Source: an uncultured Alistipes sp.
Lineage (GTDB): Bacteria > Bacteroidota > Bacteroidia > Bacteroidales > Rikenellaceae
Assembly (NCBI RefSeq): GCF_902388705.1
Contig: NZ_CABMQJ010000006.1
Span: 79,475 to 143,474, forward strand
Direction: 5' to 3'
Length of the DNA stretch: 64,000 bases
Each line of letters begins with the position of its first letter. Within the stretch, counting starts at the first letter, position 1. The translations under genes were made by a program, and so were the position numbers. Shown one piece after another: positions 44,555-53,651 of the stretch. Under the pieces are notes generated by a model, which did not search any database, was not told where the DNA came from, and was given only the letters and a program-made list of their open reading frames with translations.

Positions 44555-45841
44555 ATGAGAAAAACATGGATTACGCTCAAAACAAAGGTCAGAAACCGGC
44601 TCGATTTTATCCGCTACGGCCAGCGGATCGGCTATATCAACGTCATCACGATTGCCATCGACCTCACCATTCTGGCATACTCGGTCATCGACTACCGCAC
44701 CCTGATAAACACCGACAACCTGTTCCTTTTCCTGTTCCTGGTCTTTACGACTCTCGTATGGCAGACAATCTGTTTTATCAGGAATTTCTATGCCTATACG
44801 CACAAGACAGCGTACTATAACCTCCATGACATCTGCCGGCGGGAAATGCCCGTCATCGCCGACGAGGTAAAGGAGATTTACACAGCCGACCCAATCGATT
44901 TTACGGATACGACACTGATATACAGCGACACGGTAAACCGACTGCTGCAAAGCGAAAAGCCAATCCATACGCTGCTTTGCGGCGACAAGGAGAAGCGGAC
45001 ATTCAAATACATCAAAAACTACCGCAACATCCTGCTGCCGTTCCTCAACGGCAAATGGCACGAAATGAAGAATAAAAACGGCAGCTTCTACAACGAGCAG
45101 AAACTATGCATGGCTTCGGAGTTCGGGCAAAGCGGCAACGACCTGTACGTCAAAGTATGCCGGGGATGCTATTACAACTCGTACCTTACCAATGTAATCT
45201 ACACGAAAAAGCTGTCCCACCAGAGCGGCTGGGGCATGACGCCGCCTGCCAACATTTCGAACTACCCGATACGCCGGCTCGAAAAATCGATCATGAGCGA
45301 CCACATCGGCATCTCCACCCTGGCCCTTACAACGGACGGACATGTCATTATCCTCCACCAGAACGAAAAGGCCCTCACCTCGGCCGACCGGCTGACGCCC
45401 TCGGGTTCGGGCTCGGTTGATTTCCGGGATTTCAGGGCCGGGGCCGATTTCAGGGAGACACTGAAAGCAGCCGCGGAAAGGGAGCTGTGCGAAGAAACCG
45501 CCCTGCCGCCCTGCCGAATCGGGCACACGGAGGTAATCGGATTTTACCGGGATTTGGGACGGGGCGGAAAACCCGAGTTCTGCTGCCTGACCCGGTTAAA
45601 CGCCCCGCTTTTCGAAATCGCCGAACTGGAGCCGAACTGCGAGGAGCAGCGTGACGATTTCGAAACATTCCATATTCTGGGAGAAACAGGGAAACTGGAC
45701 GGGAAAGATTTCGGGCGATTTTCGGACATGGTGCTCAACCGGTCGCCCCGAAGCGAGGAAGATCGTCCCGCATTGGCACTCTACATGTGTTACATCATGC
45801 TTTGCCGCTACCTCGGCAAAGAAATTACCGGCCACAGTTAA
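44555..45841 (+). CDS. Membrane-anchored Nudix hydrolase domain protein
   Basis: 428 residues with two membrane segments (about 27-48 and 56-76), a middle region (about 90-240) without known motifs, and a Nudix domain in the last 190 residues whose box ends in AAERELCEETAL at about 304-315 (REL-x-EE, metal binding). Nudix enzymes hydrolyse nucleoside diphosphates linked to other groups. The combination with membrane spans is unusual. Nothing nearby defines its substrate. It is divergent in composition from its neighbours, with a lower GC start region. Confidence 0.72.
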   Translation: MRKTWITLKTKVRNRLDFIRYGQRIGYINVITIAIDLTILAYSVIDYRTLINTDNLFLFLFLVFTTLVWQTICFIRNFYAYTHKTAYYNLHDICRREMPVIADEVKEIYTADPIDFTDTTLIYSDTVNRLLQSEKPIHTLLCGDKEKRTFKYIKNYRNILLPFLNGKWHEMKNKNGSFYNEQKLCMASEFGQSGNDLYVKVCRGCYYNSYLTNVIYTKKLSHQSGWGMTPPANISNYPIRRLEKSIMSDHIGISTLALTTDGHVIILHQNEKALTSADRLTPSGSGSVDFRDFRAGADFRETLKAAAERELCEETALPPCRIGHTEVIGFYRDLGRGGKPEFCCLTRLNAPLFEIAELEPNCEEQRDDFETFHILGETGKLDGKDFGRFSDMVLNRSPRSEEDRPALALYMCYIMLCRYLGKEITGHS

Positions 45842-45859
45842 CGCGTCGCGGCAGCCGAA

Positions 45860-46759
45860 TCAGTCGTCTGTCCGAGAGAAAAGGCCCCGGCTGATTCCGT
45901 ACCGCATACGCATCAGCCAAAGCGATTTGCAGGGACGCATCGTAAGGGCCAGCAACAGCGTCGCCCCCCATTTCAGACACTCGCGCACGACGGCCTTGGG
46001 ATAAGTGCGGCCGGTTCGGGCCCGCATGCGCTGGCTCACGCCCACGTTATAGCACAGGCGGCGGAAATAATCCCCTGTGAGTTTTTCAGGCGGAATAATA
46101 TGCCACATTACGGCTCCCGGCACATACCACAGCGTTTCGCCGCCGCGGAGCATGCGTTCGAAGAGATCGCTCTCCTCCCCGCCGATGAGTTTCCCGCCGA
46201 CACGCCCCAGCGCGGGATCGAAGCTGCCGTAGCGCTCCACAGCCGAGCGCCGCAGGGCCATGTTGCCGCCGCCCGGTATCCGGCCCGCAGGGAACGGCCG
46301 GACGGCGTCTCCGAAATCCATCGGATTGGCAATCGGCACCTCGGTGTATCTCGACATCCACGCCGGACGTCCCGTAACATACTCCGGAACGATGCGCCCC
46401 CCGGCCGCGAGGGCATCGGGGCACGCATCGAAAAAATCGGCATACGCCCGGACGAACCCCGGATTAATCCGCTCGTCGTCGTCGATGATTGCCAGGCAAG
46501 GCGCCGTGGTTTCGGCAATTCCCCGGTTGCGGGCGCAGGAAACGCCCGGCGCAGTTTCGCACACCATGCGCAGGTTGAACCCCGGATGCGCGGCTACAAA
46601 CGCTCCGAAACGTGCCGGCGTGTCGTCCGTCGAGTTGTTGTCCACCACCACGCACTCCCATTCGCCGGCGGGCAAATCCTGCCGTACGACGGATTCGAGT
46701 ACCGCAACGAGTTGTTCGGCACGATTATACGTAGCGATTATGAGCGCGAGGCGAATCAT
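45860..46759 (-). CDS. Family-2 glycosyltransferase
   Basis: 299 residues from the ATG at 46759. The GT-A fold begins with RLALIIATYNRAEQLVAVLES, and the DxD-type site appears as IIDDDERINPGF at about 92-103; an acceptor-side GGEESDLFERM motif is at about 200-210. There is no clear membrane span except a weak C-terminal hydrophobic segment. Such enzymes build surface polysaccharide or glycolipids. The gene stands alone, divergent from dsbD. Confidence 0.9.
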   Translation of the reverse strand: MIRLALIIATYNRAEQLVAVLESVVRQDLPAGEWECVVVDNNSTDDTPARFGAFVAAHPGFNLRMVCETAPGVSCARNRGIAETTAPCLAIIDDDERINPGFVRAYADFFDACPDALAAGGRIVPEYVTGRPAWMSRYTEVPIANPMDFGDAVRPFPAGRIPGGGNMALRRSAVERYGSFDPALGRVGGKLIGGEESDLFERMLRGGETLWYVPGAVMWHIIPPEKLTGDYFRRLCYNVGVSQRMRARTGRTYPKAVVRECLKWGATLLLALTMRPCKSLWLMRMRYGISRGLFSRTDD

Positions 46760-46794
46760 CGTGCGAATGTAGCAATTTATCCGTAAAAAACACG

Positions 46795-46802
46795 TATATT
46801 TG
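46795..46802 (+). promoter_or_regulatory. -7 element of the dsbD gene
   Basis: TATATTTG lies 24 bases before the start codon, in the 67-base gap between divergent genes. Confidence 0.55.
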
Positions 46803-46826
46803 CGCAAATTATAAAGCGATACGACT

Positions 46827-48893
46827 ATGCACAATCTGTTTCGTACCCTGCTGCCGGCCATAACGGCACTGTTCGCTTTCACGGCGGCGACAGCCCAGAG
46901 CGTCAACTGGAAAAGCTCCGTGGAACACCTGGAGGGCGACGCCTACAGGATCATTCTCGAAGCGTCGATCCCCGCACCTTACCATATGTACGACATGGGC
47001 CCCTACGAGGGAGGCCCCAATGCCACGACCATCACGTTCACCCCGGGCGAGGGCGTGACGCTCGAGGGCGGCGTGGAGCAGCTTTCGACACCCGAGCGAC
47101 ATTACGATAAAACGTTCGAAATGGAAATCGGCACCTTTGCCGGCAAGGCCCGCTTCGCCCAGAAAGTGAAACTCACGGCCGCGAAAGCCGCCGTCACGGC
47201 CGAACTCGAGTGGATGATCTGCGACGACACGAGCTGCATGCCGCCCGAGGACACGCAGATGACCGTCGAGTTGACGGCACAGCCCGGCACGGCAGCTGCC
47301 GGCAACACGGCAGCAACTGTCGAAAACGGCGCGGCCGACGGTAAATCCGGCGGCGTTTCAGCCACCGCAGCACATGATGCAACGGTCGCCCCGACACAGA
47401 AGGACGCCGCAGGCAACGGCACGCTGTGGGCGCTGATTATCGAAGCCATCCTCTGGGGCTTCGCCGCCCTGCTGACCCCCTGCGTATTCCCGATGGTGCC
47501 GATGACCGTATCGTTCTTCATGAAAAGTTCGGGAAGCCCCGCCATGGGACGCTTCCGCGCCGGCATGTACGGCTTCTTCATCGTGGCCCTCTACACGCTG
47601 CCCATCGCGGCGATAATCCTTATCACCCGCTTAGTGGGCGGTGACGCCGTAACAGCCGACATCTTCAACTGGCTGGCAACGCACTGGCTGCCGAACGTGC
47701 TCTTCTTCCTGGTGTTCATGGTCTTCGCCGCTTCGTTCTTCGGCGCGTTCGAAATCACCATGCCCTCGTGGATGGTCAACAAGAGCGATTCGAAAGCCGA
47801 CTCGAAAGGGCTTGCAGGCATCTTCTTCATGGCCCTGACCCTCGTACTGGTATCGTTCTCCTGCACAGGCCCGATCGTAGGTTCGGTACTCATCAAATCG
47901 ACCGCAGGCGAATTCTGGAGCCCGATTGTCACCATGCTGGCGTTCTCCGTCGCATTCGCGCTGCCGTTCACGATTTTCGCATTCTTCCCTTCGGTACTCA
48001 AAAAGCTGCCCAAGAGCGGCGGCTGGCTCAACTCCGTAAAGGTCGTGCTGGGCTTCATCGAAGTCGCACTGGGCATGAAATTCCTCTCGGTCGCCGACCA
48101 GACCTACCACTGGGGGCTGCTCGACAGGGAGATATATCTGGCTGTCTGGATCGTGACGTTCTCCCTGCTGGGACTTTACCTGCTCGGTAAAATCAAATTC
48201 GCGCACGACAGCGACATGCCCTGCCTCGGGGTGGGACGGCTGGCGCTGGCGATTATCACGTTCTCATTCGTCGTATACCTGATTCCGGGCATGTGGGGAG
48301 CGCCCCTCAAGGGCCTTTCGGGCTACCTGCCACCCCTGCACACACAGGATTTCGTAGTAGGACAGGGCGGGCCGGCCGCGACAGCGGGAGAGGATGCGCG
48401 CATGCTGCTGACCGTCGACGGGAAGAAACCCAAACACAGCGACTTCCTCCACCTGCCGCACGGACTCGAGGGATTTTTCGACCTCAAGGAGGCGGAAGCC
48501 TATGCCGCGAAAGTCGGGAAACCGCTGTTCATCGACTTCACGGGACACGGCTGCGTCAACTGCCGTGAAATGGAAGCCCGCGTATGGTCCGACCCGCAGG
48601 TATTGGACATCCTGCGCAACGACTACGTAATCGTGGCGCTCTATTCCGACGACAAGAAAGTGCTGCCCGAAAACGAATGGGTGACCACCGACTCGGGCAA
48701 GGTGCTCAAGAGCCTCGGAAAAATCAACTCGTATTTCGCCCTCAAAACATTCGGGGTCAATGCACAGCCCTATTACGTATTGCAGGGCCGCAACGGCAAA
48801 ACGCTCGTGCCGCCGCGCGGCTACGACCTCAACGTCGACGGGTTCGTGAAATTCCTGAAAAGCGGCGTCGAAGCATACGACGCACAGAAATAA
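46827..48893 (+). CDS. dsbD: Thiol:disulfide interchange protein DsbD
   Basis: Carries reducing power across the inner membrane to periplasmic or secreted proteins. The 688-residue protein has a signal peptide, an N-terminal DsbD-alpha-like domain with two cysteines in WMICDDTSCMPP (about 129-140), an eight-span transmembrane core with the functional cysteines in LTPCVFPMVPMT and SCTGPIVGS, and a thioredoxin-like C-terminal domain with the active CVNC (DFTGHGCVNCREM, about 570). The layout is complete, so all three relay pairs are present. It is divergent from the glycosyltransferase and convergent with a cysteine synthase. Confidence 0.92.
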   Translation: MHNLFRTLLPAITALFAFTAATAQSVNWKSSVEHLEGDAYRIILEASIPAPYHMYDMGPYEGGPNATTITFTPGEGVTLEGGVEQLSTPERHYDKTFEMEIGTFAGKARFAQKVKLTAAKAAVTAELEWMICDDTSCMPPEDTQMTVELTAQPGTAAAGNTAATVENGAADGKSGGVSATAAHDATVAPTQKDAAGNGTLWALIIEAILWGFAALLTPCVFPMVPMTVSFFMKSSGSPAMGRFRAGMYGFFIVALYTLPIAAIILITRLVGGDAVTADIFNWLATHWLPNVLFFLVFMVFAASFFGAFEITMPSWMVNKSDSKADSKGLAGIFFMALTLVLVSFSCTGPIVGSVLIKSTAGEFWSPIVTMLAFSVAFALPFTIFAFFPSVLKKLPKSGGWLNSVKVVLGFIEVALGMKFLSVADQTYHWGLLDREIYLAVWIVTFSLLGLYLLGKIKFAHDSDMPCLGVGRLALAIITFSFVVYLIPGMWGAPLKGLSGYLPPLHTQDFVVGQGGPAATAGEDARMLLTVDGKKPKHSDFLHLPHGLEGFFDLKEAEAYAAKVGKPLFIDFTGHGCVNCREMEARVWSDPQVLDILRNDYVIVALYSDDKKVLPENEWVTTDSGKVLKSLGKINSYFALKTFGVNAQPYYVLQGRNGKTLVPPRGYDLNVDGFVKFLKSGVEAYDAQK

Positions 48894-48912
48894 GGGCCGC
48901 ATGCCGCCACGC

Positions 48913-48950
48913 AAAAGGGCCTGCAACCGAAAGGTTGCAGGCCCTTTTTT
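48913..48950. terminator. Bidirectional terminator between dsbD and the cysteine synthase
   Basis: AAAAGGGCCTGCAACC and GGTTGCAGGCCCTTTT form a perfect stem around GAAA with a T-run on each strand. Confidence 0.92.
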
Positions 48951-48963
48951 CCGGACGGCCCGG

Positions 48964-49869
48964 TCAGTCCGAAAATTCGTCGAACATCGTCGTACTCAAA
49001 TACTTCTCGGCCCGGTCGGGGAATACCACCACAATGTTGCCCTTCTCGATGCGCTGCGCCGTACGTATGGCCGCCAGCATCGCGGCACCGCTGCTCATCC
49101 CGGCGAAAATCGCCTCGCGGGCAATGATTTCCCGGGCCATGGCTATCGCCTCTTCGCTCTCGACCATCTCCTGCATGTCGATCTGCGAAGGGTCGTAAAT
49201 GTCGGGAACGATGGCCTCCTCCATATTTTTCAGGCCCTGGATATAATGGCCCCGGATAGGCTGGGCGCAAACCACCCTGATGTCGGGTTTCATCACTTTC
49301 AGGAAGCGCGAAAGCCCCATCAGCGTACCCGACGTGCCGATGGCACAGACGAGGTAGTCGATTCGCCCGCCGGTCTGCTGCCAGATTTCCAGCGCCGTGG
49401 ACTGGTAGTGCGCCAGGTAGTTGCTCGCATTGGCGAACTGGTCGGGCATGAAATATTTACCGGGCTCTTCAGCCACTTTCCGGCGCGCCAGGCGGATTGC
49501 GCCGTCGGTACCCTCCTCGGCCGGTGTCAGGGTCACCTTCGCCCCGTAGGAACGGATGATTTTCCGCCGCTCGACCGACACGGCGCTGCTCATCACAATC
49601 TCCACGGGATACCCCTTGACGATGCCGACAATGGCCAGGCCGATACCCGTATTGCCCGAAGTCGGTTCGATAATGGTCTTGCCGGGCACCAGGCGCCCGT
49701 CCTGTTCGGCCTCCTCGACCATCCGGAGCGCAATGCGGTCTTTGATGCTGCCCGTGGGGTTGAACCCCTCGAGCTTCGCATATATGTTGACTTTCGGATT
49801 GGGGCACAGCCGGTTGATCCGCACCATCGGAGTGTTCCCGATGGTGCCCAGAATATTCTTTTTCACCAT
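48964..49869 (-). CDS. cysK: Cysteine synthase (O-acetylserine sulfhydrylase, PLP)
   Basis: Makes cysteine from O-acetylserine and sulfide. The 301-residue protein has the PLP lysine in GFNPTGSIKDRIALRM at about residue 42, the asparagine loop PTSGNTGIGLA, the phosphate-binding loop GTSGTLMGLS at about 178-187, and the C-terminal SSGAAMLAA helix. The family includes CysK and CysM; which one applies cannot be settled by eye. It is a single gene, convergent with dsbD. Confidence 0.9.
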   Translation of the reverse strand: MVKKNILGTIGNTPMVRINRLCPNPKVNIYAKLEGFNPTGSIKDRIALRMVEEAEQDGRLVPGKTIIEPTSGNTGIGLAIVGIVKGYPVEIVMSSAVSVERRKIIRSYGAKVTLTPAEEGTDGAIRLARRKVAEEPGKYFMPDQFANASNYLAHYQSTALEIWQQTGGRIDYLVCAIGTSGTLMGLSRFLKVMKPDIRVVCAQPIRGHYIQGLKNMEEAIVPDIYDPSQIDMQEMVESEEAIAMAREIIAREAIFAGMSSGAAMLAAIRTAQRIEKGNIVVVFPDRAEKYLSTTMFDEFSD

Positions 49870-49963
49870 ATGCTAACCTAATTAACCGCGTAAAGATAAT
49901 CATTTCCGCGGAAAATCGGCAAACTTACGGATTTTGCCTTTTCCCAGGGCGAATATTCTGGCA

Positions 49964-50000
49964 AACAGGGGCCTGCGTATTCGATACGCAAGCCCCTGTT
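49964..50000. terminator. Hairpin 3' of the 54-residue gene
   Basis: AACAGGGGC-C-TGCGTAT pairs with ATACGCA-A-GCCCCTGTT around TCG (one mismatch). It has only a short T-run on the minus strand. Confidence 0.6.
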
Positions 50001-50012
50001 CCTCTGCGGCGG

Positions 50013-50177
50013 CTACTTCCCGTCTTTGCCGTGTTCTGTGAAAGCGGCTTTGACTTCGGCCTCTTTCTTTGCGCGTTCACCGGTCGTCGGGGCTTTGCCC
50101 TCCTTGACCAACTCGTCGATTTTGTGTTCGAAATTCTGCTCGCAGGGCGTGCAGGTCGTTTCCTTGTTCTCTTTCAT
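50013..50177 (-). CDS. Small charged hypothetical protein with a CxxC
   Basis: 54 residues from the ATG at 50177, highly Lys/Glu-rich, with TTCTPCEQNF near the start; a longer version from further upstream is possible. I recognise no family. It has a hairpin 3' of it and is divergent from the DUF3863 gene. The CxxC could bind metal. Confidence 0.55.
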   Translation of the reverse strand: MKENKETTCTPCEQNFEHKIDELVKEGKAPTTGERAKKEAEVKAAFTEHGKDGK

Positions 50178-50230
50178 AGGTACGGATTTTAGCATATTAC
50201 GTACGTTTTCCTGCAAAATGCGCACCGGAG

Positions 50231-50262
50231 TTGGCTGCTTTCGGATCTGCTGCATATATTTG
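50231..50262 (+). promoter_or_regulatory. Promoter of the DUF3863 gene
   Basis: TATATTTG at 50255-50262 with TTG at 50231-50233 and 21 bases between; the start codon is at 50283. Confidence 0.6.
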
Positions 50263-50282
50263 TATACCCGAAACAATAAATC

Positions 50283-51926
50283 ATGAAACCTTTCAAATTA
50301 CTTCTGATTGCACTTTGCTGCGCAGGCTTTTCCGCGCAGGCCGCCGAAAAGGCTCCCCGCATCGTCAACATCGTCAATTTCATCCGCAACATCGAGCCGC
50401 GCAGCGAGGAGATTACCGAAACGGTACTCTACGAAACCGTTGCGCGCCAGGTCGCCCAACTGGCCGAATACGAACTCCCGGCCACATTCCTGTTGCAATA
50501 CGACGCACTTATCAATCCCCGTTACAAGGAACTGCTGACCCGCAAAGTCTATCCCGGCACCGAGGTGGGAGGCTGGTGGGAGATTACGCAGCCCCACGTG
50601 GAGGCCGCAGGGCTCAAGTGGCGCGGCCGCTATCCGTGGGACTGGCATGCCGACGTGGGCTTCGCGACGGGCTACACCCCCGAGGAGCGCCGCAAGCTGG
50701 TGGACGTCTACATGGAGAAATTCAGGGAGGTATTCGGCAAATACCCGACGGCCATCGGCTCGTGGTTCATCGATGCCTATACGCTGGGCTACATGTACGA
50801 CAAGTACGGCATCGTGTCCTCGTGCAACTGCAAAGACCAAATCGGCACCGACGGATATACGCTCTGGGGCGGCTACTGGAATCAGGCCTACTACCCCAGC
50901 CGTATCAACGCCTACATGCCCGCCCAGACCCGCCGGGGACAGATTCCCGTCCCGGTATTCCGCATGCTGGGCAGCGACCCGATTTACCAGTACGACAACT
51001 GCGTCGGCGGAGCCCTGCAGGGCGTCATCTCGCTGGAACCCGTCTACGGCGACAGCGGCGCGAGCCGCCGGTGGGTGGAGTGGTTCTTCAAGTCGATTTT
51101 CGAGGAGCCCTGCCTGGCATTCGGATACACGCAGGCCGGCCAGGAGAACTCGTTCACATGGCCCGGCATGGAAAAAGGCCTCAACATTCAGATACCCCTG
51201 CTGGCAAACCTCTTCCGAGAAGGCAAAATACGGGTGGAAACACTCACCGAATCGGGCGCCTGGTTCCGGAAACACTTCCCGACAACGCCCCCGACAGCCG
51301 TATCGGCCCTGACCGACTACCGCGCGAAAAATCGCAAGACCGTATGGTACAACAGCCGCTACTACCGCACCAACCTGCTATGGGAGGGCGACACGTTCTG
51401 CATCCGCGACATCCACCTGTTCGACGAGCGCATGGAGTCGGACTACTACCGCAAAGCCGGCACCACGAACCAATGCGTCTACACCACACTGCCCGTCGTC
51501 GACGGCTGCATGTGGAGTACGCAGGAGCAACTGGCCGGCCTGCGCGTCATGTTCCGCAAAGCCGACGGCAGCTGGAGCGAGGCGCAGGGCACGGCACCCG
51601 CAGTCCGCGAAAAAGGCAAGGACAAAATGCAAATCGAATGGCCGATGACGGAGGGCGGCGAACTCGACATCCTGCTTTCGGAGGATAAAATGGAAATATC
51701 CGGCCCTCAAGAGGCCGAATGGATACTGGAACTGACAACGGCCCCGAAAGCCGAACTGCCTTTCACGGCATTCGGCGCAAAACGGGTCACGGCATCGCAC
51801 GGCGGTTTCGGCTACGCTTTCGACTGCCTGAAAGGAACCGTCACCACCAACGGCCCCTCGGCAGCAAGCGTATTTACGCTGCATCCTGCCAACGGGAAAA
51901 TCGTCCTGGAGTTCAGGCCCGAATAA
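50283..51926 (+). CDS. DUF3863/DUF3864 secreted protein (polysaccharide-deacetylase-like fold)
   Basis: 547 residues with signal peptide MKPFKLLLIALCCAGFSAQA. The first 300 residues have the (beta/alpha) barrel layout of deacetylase/alpha-mannosidase-like proteins, with NFIRNIEPR, LPATFLLQYDALI, WDWHADVGFATGY and FGKYPTAIGSWFIDAYTLGY. The later part is a beta-sandwich (DUF3864). Such proteins are secreted and thought to act on glycans, but the catalytic chemistry is undefined. It is probably a single-gene transcription unit. Confidence 0.8.
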   Translation: MKPFKLLLIALCCAGFSAQAAEKAPRIVNIVNFIRNIEPRSEEITETVLYETVARQVAQLAEYELPATFLLQYDALINPRYKELLTRKVYPGTEVGGWWEITQPHVEAAGLKWRGRYPWDWHADVGFATGYTPEERRKLVDVYMEKFREVFGKYPTAIGSWFIDAYTLGYMYDKYGIVSSCNCKDQIGTDGYTLWGGYWNQAYYPSRINAYMPAQTRRGQIPVPVFRMLGSDPIYQYDNCVGGALQGVISLEPVYGDSGASRRWVEWFFKSIFEEPCLAFGYTQAGQENSFTWPGMEKGLNIQIPLLANLFREGKIRVETLTESGAWFRKHFPTTPPTAVSALTDYRAKNRKTVWYNSRYYRTNLLWEGDTFCIRDIHLFDERMESDYYRKAGTTNQCVYTTLPVVDGCMWSTQEQLAGLRVMFRKADGSWSEAQGTAPAVREKGKDKMQIEWPMTEGGELDILLSEDKMEISGPQEAEWILELTTAPKAELPFTAFGAKRVTASHGGFGYAFDCLKGTVTTNGPSAASVFTLHPANGKIVLEFRPE

Positions 51927-51944
51927 CGCGCATACCAAACGACG

Positions 51945-51975
51945 GCGGCCCTTTCCGGTTTTCGGGAAGGGCCGC
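51945..51975 (+). terminator. Hairpin after the DUF3863 gene
   Basis: GCGGCCCTT pairs with AAGGGCCGC, extended inward by TCC/GGG around a TTTTC loop; no strong T-run follows. Confidence 0.55.
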
Positions 51976-52118
51976 TGCCATTTACACCTGCGAAGTGAGG
52001 TCCGTAAACTCCGCCCGATAAAAAAGCACACATAAAGCCGGATATTCCCGAATAATCGTTAGCTTTACGACAGAAACCCGGCTCTCCACCGAAACCAACG
52101 CCAGGCCTCCCTGCAAAC

Positions 52119-52619
52119 ATGAAAATACACCGATCGCCGCTCCCGGCAAACTCCCTGCTCGCACGATACCCCGCCATGGATTACAGCGACTGCTTCCGCG
52201 GACGGCTGCCGGGCACGCAACCGGTTTCCCCCAATGAACTGATGGCCGCATTCTGGACGACGATGCCCGCATGGCTGAATGTGCTGTTCAAAATTCGCGA
52301 CCTGCTGGTCAGGCCGTTCGGGCTGAAGACCGGGACGGCCGACAACAGCGAGGAACTGAAAGAAGCCCTGCTGAAAGGCAAGGATTACGGACTCATGTCC
52401 GCAGTGGCCCATTCGGCGGACGAATCCGTCATCTCCCTCGACGACAAACACCTGAAAGCCTATTTTTCAATCTATATCGAGGAGCGCGACGTCTATATCA
52501 CGACGCTGGTACAATTCCACAACAAACTGGGCGTAGCCTATTTCAACCTCATCCGTCCGTTCCACAAAATCGTCGTGAAAAACATCTTCAGACAGGTGAT
52601 GCGGGAACACGGCATCTGA
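52119..52619 (+). CDS. DUF2867 family protein
   Basis: 166 residues, soluble. It shows the DUF2867 layout: AMDYSDCFRGRLP near the start, a helix WTTMPAWLNVLFKIRDLLVRPF, and a C-terminal beta sheet (HLKAYFSIYIEERDVYITTLV) ending in PFHKIVVKNIFRQVMR. The family belongs to a SRPBCC-like ligand-binding group with unknown ligands. A small repeat protein follows 45 bases downstream. Confidence 0.75.
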   Translation: MKIHRSPLPANSLLARYPAMDYSDCFRGRLPGTQPVSPNELMAAFWTTMPAWLNVLFKIRDLLVRPFGLKTGTADNSEELKEALLKGKDYGLMSAVAHSADESVISLDDKHLKAYFSIYIEERDVYITTLVQFHNKLGVAYFNLIRPFHKIVVKNIFRQVMREHGI

Positions 52620-52664
52620 CCGCCGGCATATCCGCCTGCCTATCCATACAAACAATCCGGCACC

Positions 52665-53180
52665 ATGAAACTGAAAATTTTACTGCTCTGCGGCCTGCTA
52701 TCGCTCACACCGGGCGCTTTCGCAGGAAACGACGACGAGGCGGAGGACATCCTGCTCATCGCCGCCATGTGTATCCGGAACGGAAACGGGGTAATCTACC
52801 GCGGTTACGGCACCAACCCGCTGGATGCCGTGTATACGTTCCGGGACGGCAAGGTGTACAAGGGCGACGGCCGGTTCGCGTCCACGCTCGACGCCCTGTA
52901 TACGATAAGGGACGGGCGGATTTTCGAGGGCAACAACACCTGGCCTTACGATGCGGTATACTCCATCCAGGGCAACCGGATATACCGGGGTAACGTCACA
53001 TTCGCAACCTGGTTCGACGTGTTGTTTACGGTAAGGAACGGACAGTTTTACAAAGGGGACAGTTCATTCATTCTCGACATCGTATACACGGTCAAAGGGA
53101 ACAAAGTCTACAAAGACCGCGGGGAGTTCGCCAATACGCTATTCGATGTGCTGTATACGATAGAAAGCGGTGGTTACTGA
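52665..53180 (+). CDS. Secreted six-repeat beta protein (unrecognised)
   Basis: 171 residues with signal peptide MKLKILLLCGLLSLTPGAFA. Residues about 42-171 are six tandem units of 20-23 residues with a consensus (V/I)Y(K/R)GxxxFxxxxDxxYTxxxG(K/R), for example VYKGDGRFASTLDALYTIRDG and IYRGNVTFATWFDVLFTV (first parts). This predicts a small closed or open beta-hairpin solenoid exposed in the periplasm or outside. I know no named family with certainty; a beta-flower-like fold is possible. There are no cysteines in the repeats. Confidence 0.7.
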   Translation: MKLKILLLCGLLSLTPGAFAGNDDEAEDILLIAAMCIRNGNGVIYRGYGTNPLDAVYTFRDGKVYKGDGRFASTLDALYTIRDGRIFEGNNTWPYDAVYSIQGNRIYRGNVTFATWFDVLFTVRNGQFYKGDSSFILDIVYTVKGNKVYKDRGEFANTLFDVLYTIESGGY

Positions 53181-53288
53181 CAAGACCGGAATCGCCCGGC
53201 AGGCAAAAGCGTCACCAGAAACAGTACCTTAAACCCGCCTGCGGAATTTTTTCATCACATTCAAGATGGGGATTTCAAAAATAAAACA

Positions 53289-53313
53289 AAAAAGGTTCGA
53301 TTTCTCGAACCTT
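53289..53313 (-). terminator. Intrinsic terminator of tRNA-fMet
   Basis: On the minus strand AAAGGTTCGA and TCGAACCTTT form a hairpin followed by TTTGTTTTATTTT. Confidence 0.85.
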
Positions 53314-53389
53314 TGGTAGCGGGAGGAGGACTCGAACCTCCGACCTTCGGGTTATGAGCCCGACGAGCTGCCAACTGCTCCATCCCGCG
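53314..53389 (-). tRNA. Initiator tRNA-fMet (anticodon CAT)
   Basis: On the minus strand the RNA begins CGCGGGATGGAGCAG. The anticodon arm is TCGGG-CTCATAA-CCCGA, giving CAT and the three G-C pairs that mark initiator tRNAs. The first base pair is a C-U mismatch, again as expected for an initiator. CCA is encoded at the 3' end, unlike the tRNA-Leu of this window. Confidence 0.93.
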
Positions 53390-53426
53390 ATATATCTTCA
53401 GTGATGTACTATCGCTTTTGCGTGTG

Positions 53427-53457
53427 CAAAGATAAGACAAAAATTCGGACTTTACAA
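53427..53457 (-). promoter_or_regulatory. Promoter of tRNA-fMet
   Basis: TATCTTTG reads leftward at 53434-53427 with TTG at 53457-53455 (20-base spacer). The predicted transcript start is about 31 bases upstream of the tRNA. Confidence 0.62.
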
Positions 53458-53651
53458 ATAATTCTGCGCAAGTTCCCTCTGCAGACCGCTTATCGCACTA
53501 TCAATCAGCCGCAAAAAATGTTCCAATATTTTTCGCAGGCCCTCTCCACGCTGATTTTTCCGTAGGTTTTCGGCTCCCCCCAAACAGGCCGGAGTGAAAA
53601 CCGCACACACTGTCCGCGGAGCCCATTCGCCCCACGCATCGTCCTTCCCAA

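Noticed and set aside
43400..45061. Long antisense frame of 553 codons across the PfkB-family and Nudix genes
   Set aside because: It spans two unrelated genes and a strong terminator and contains no motif.
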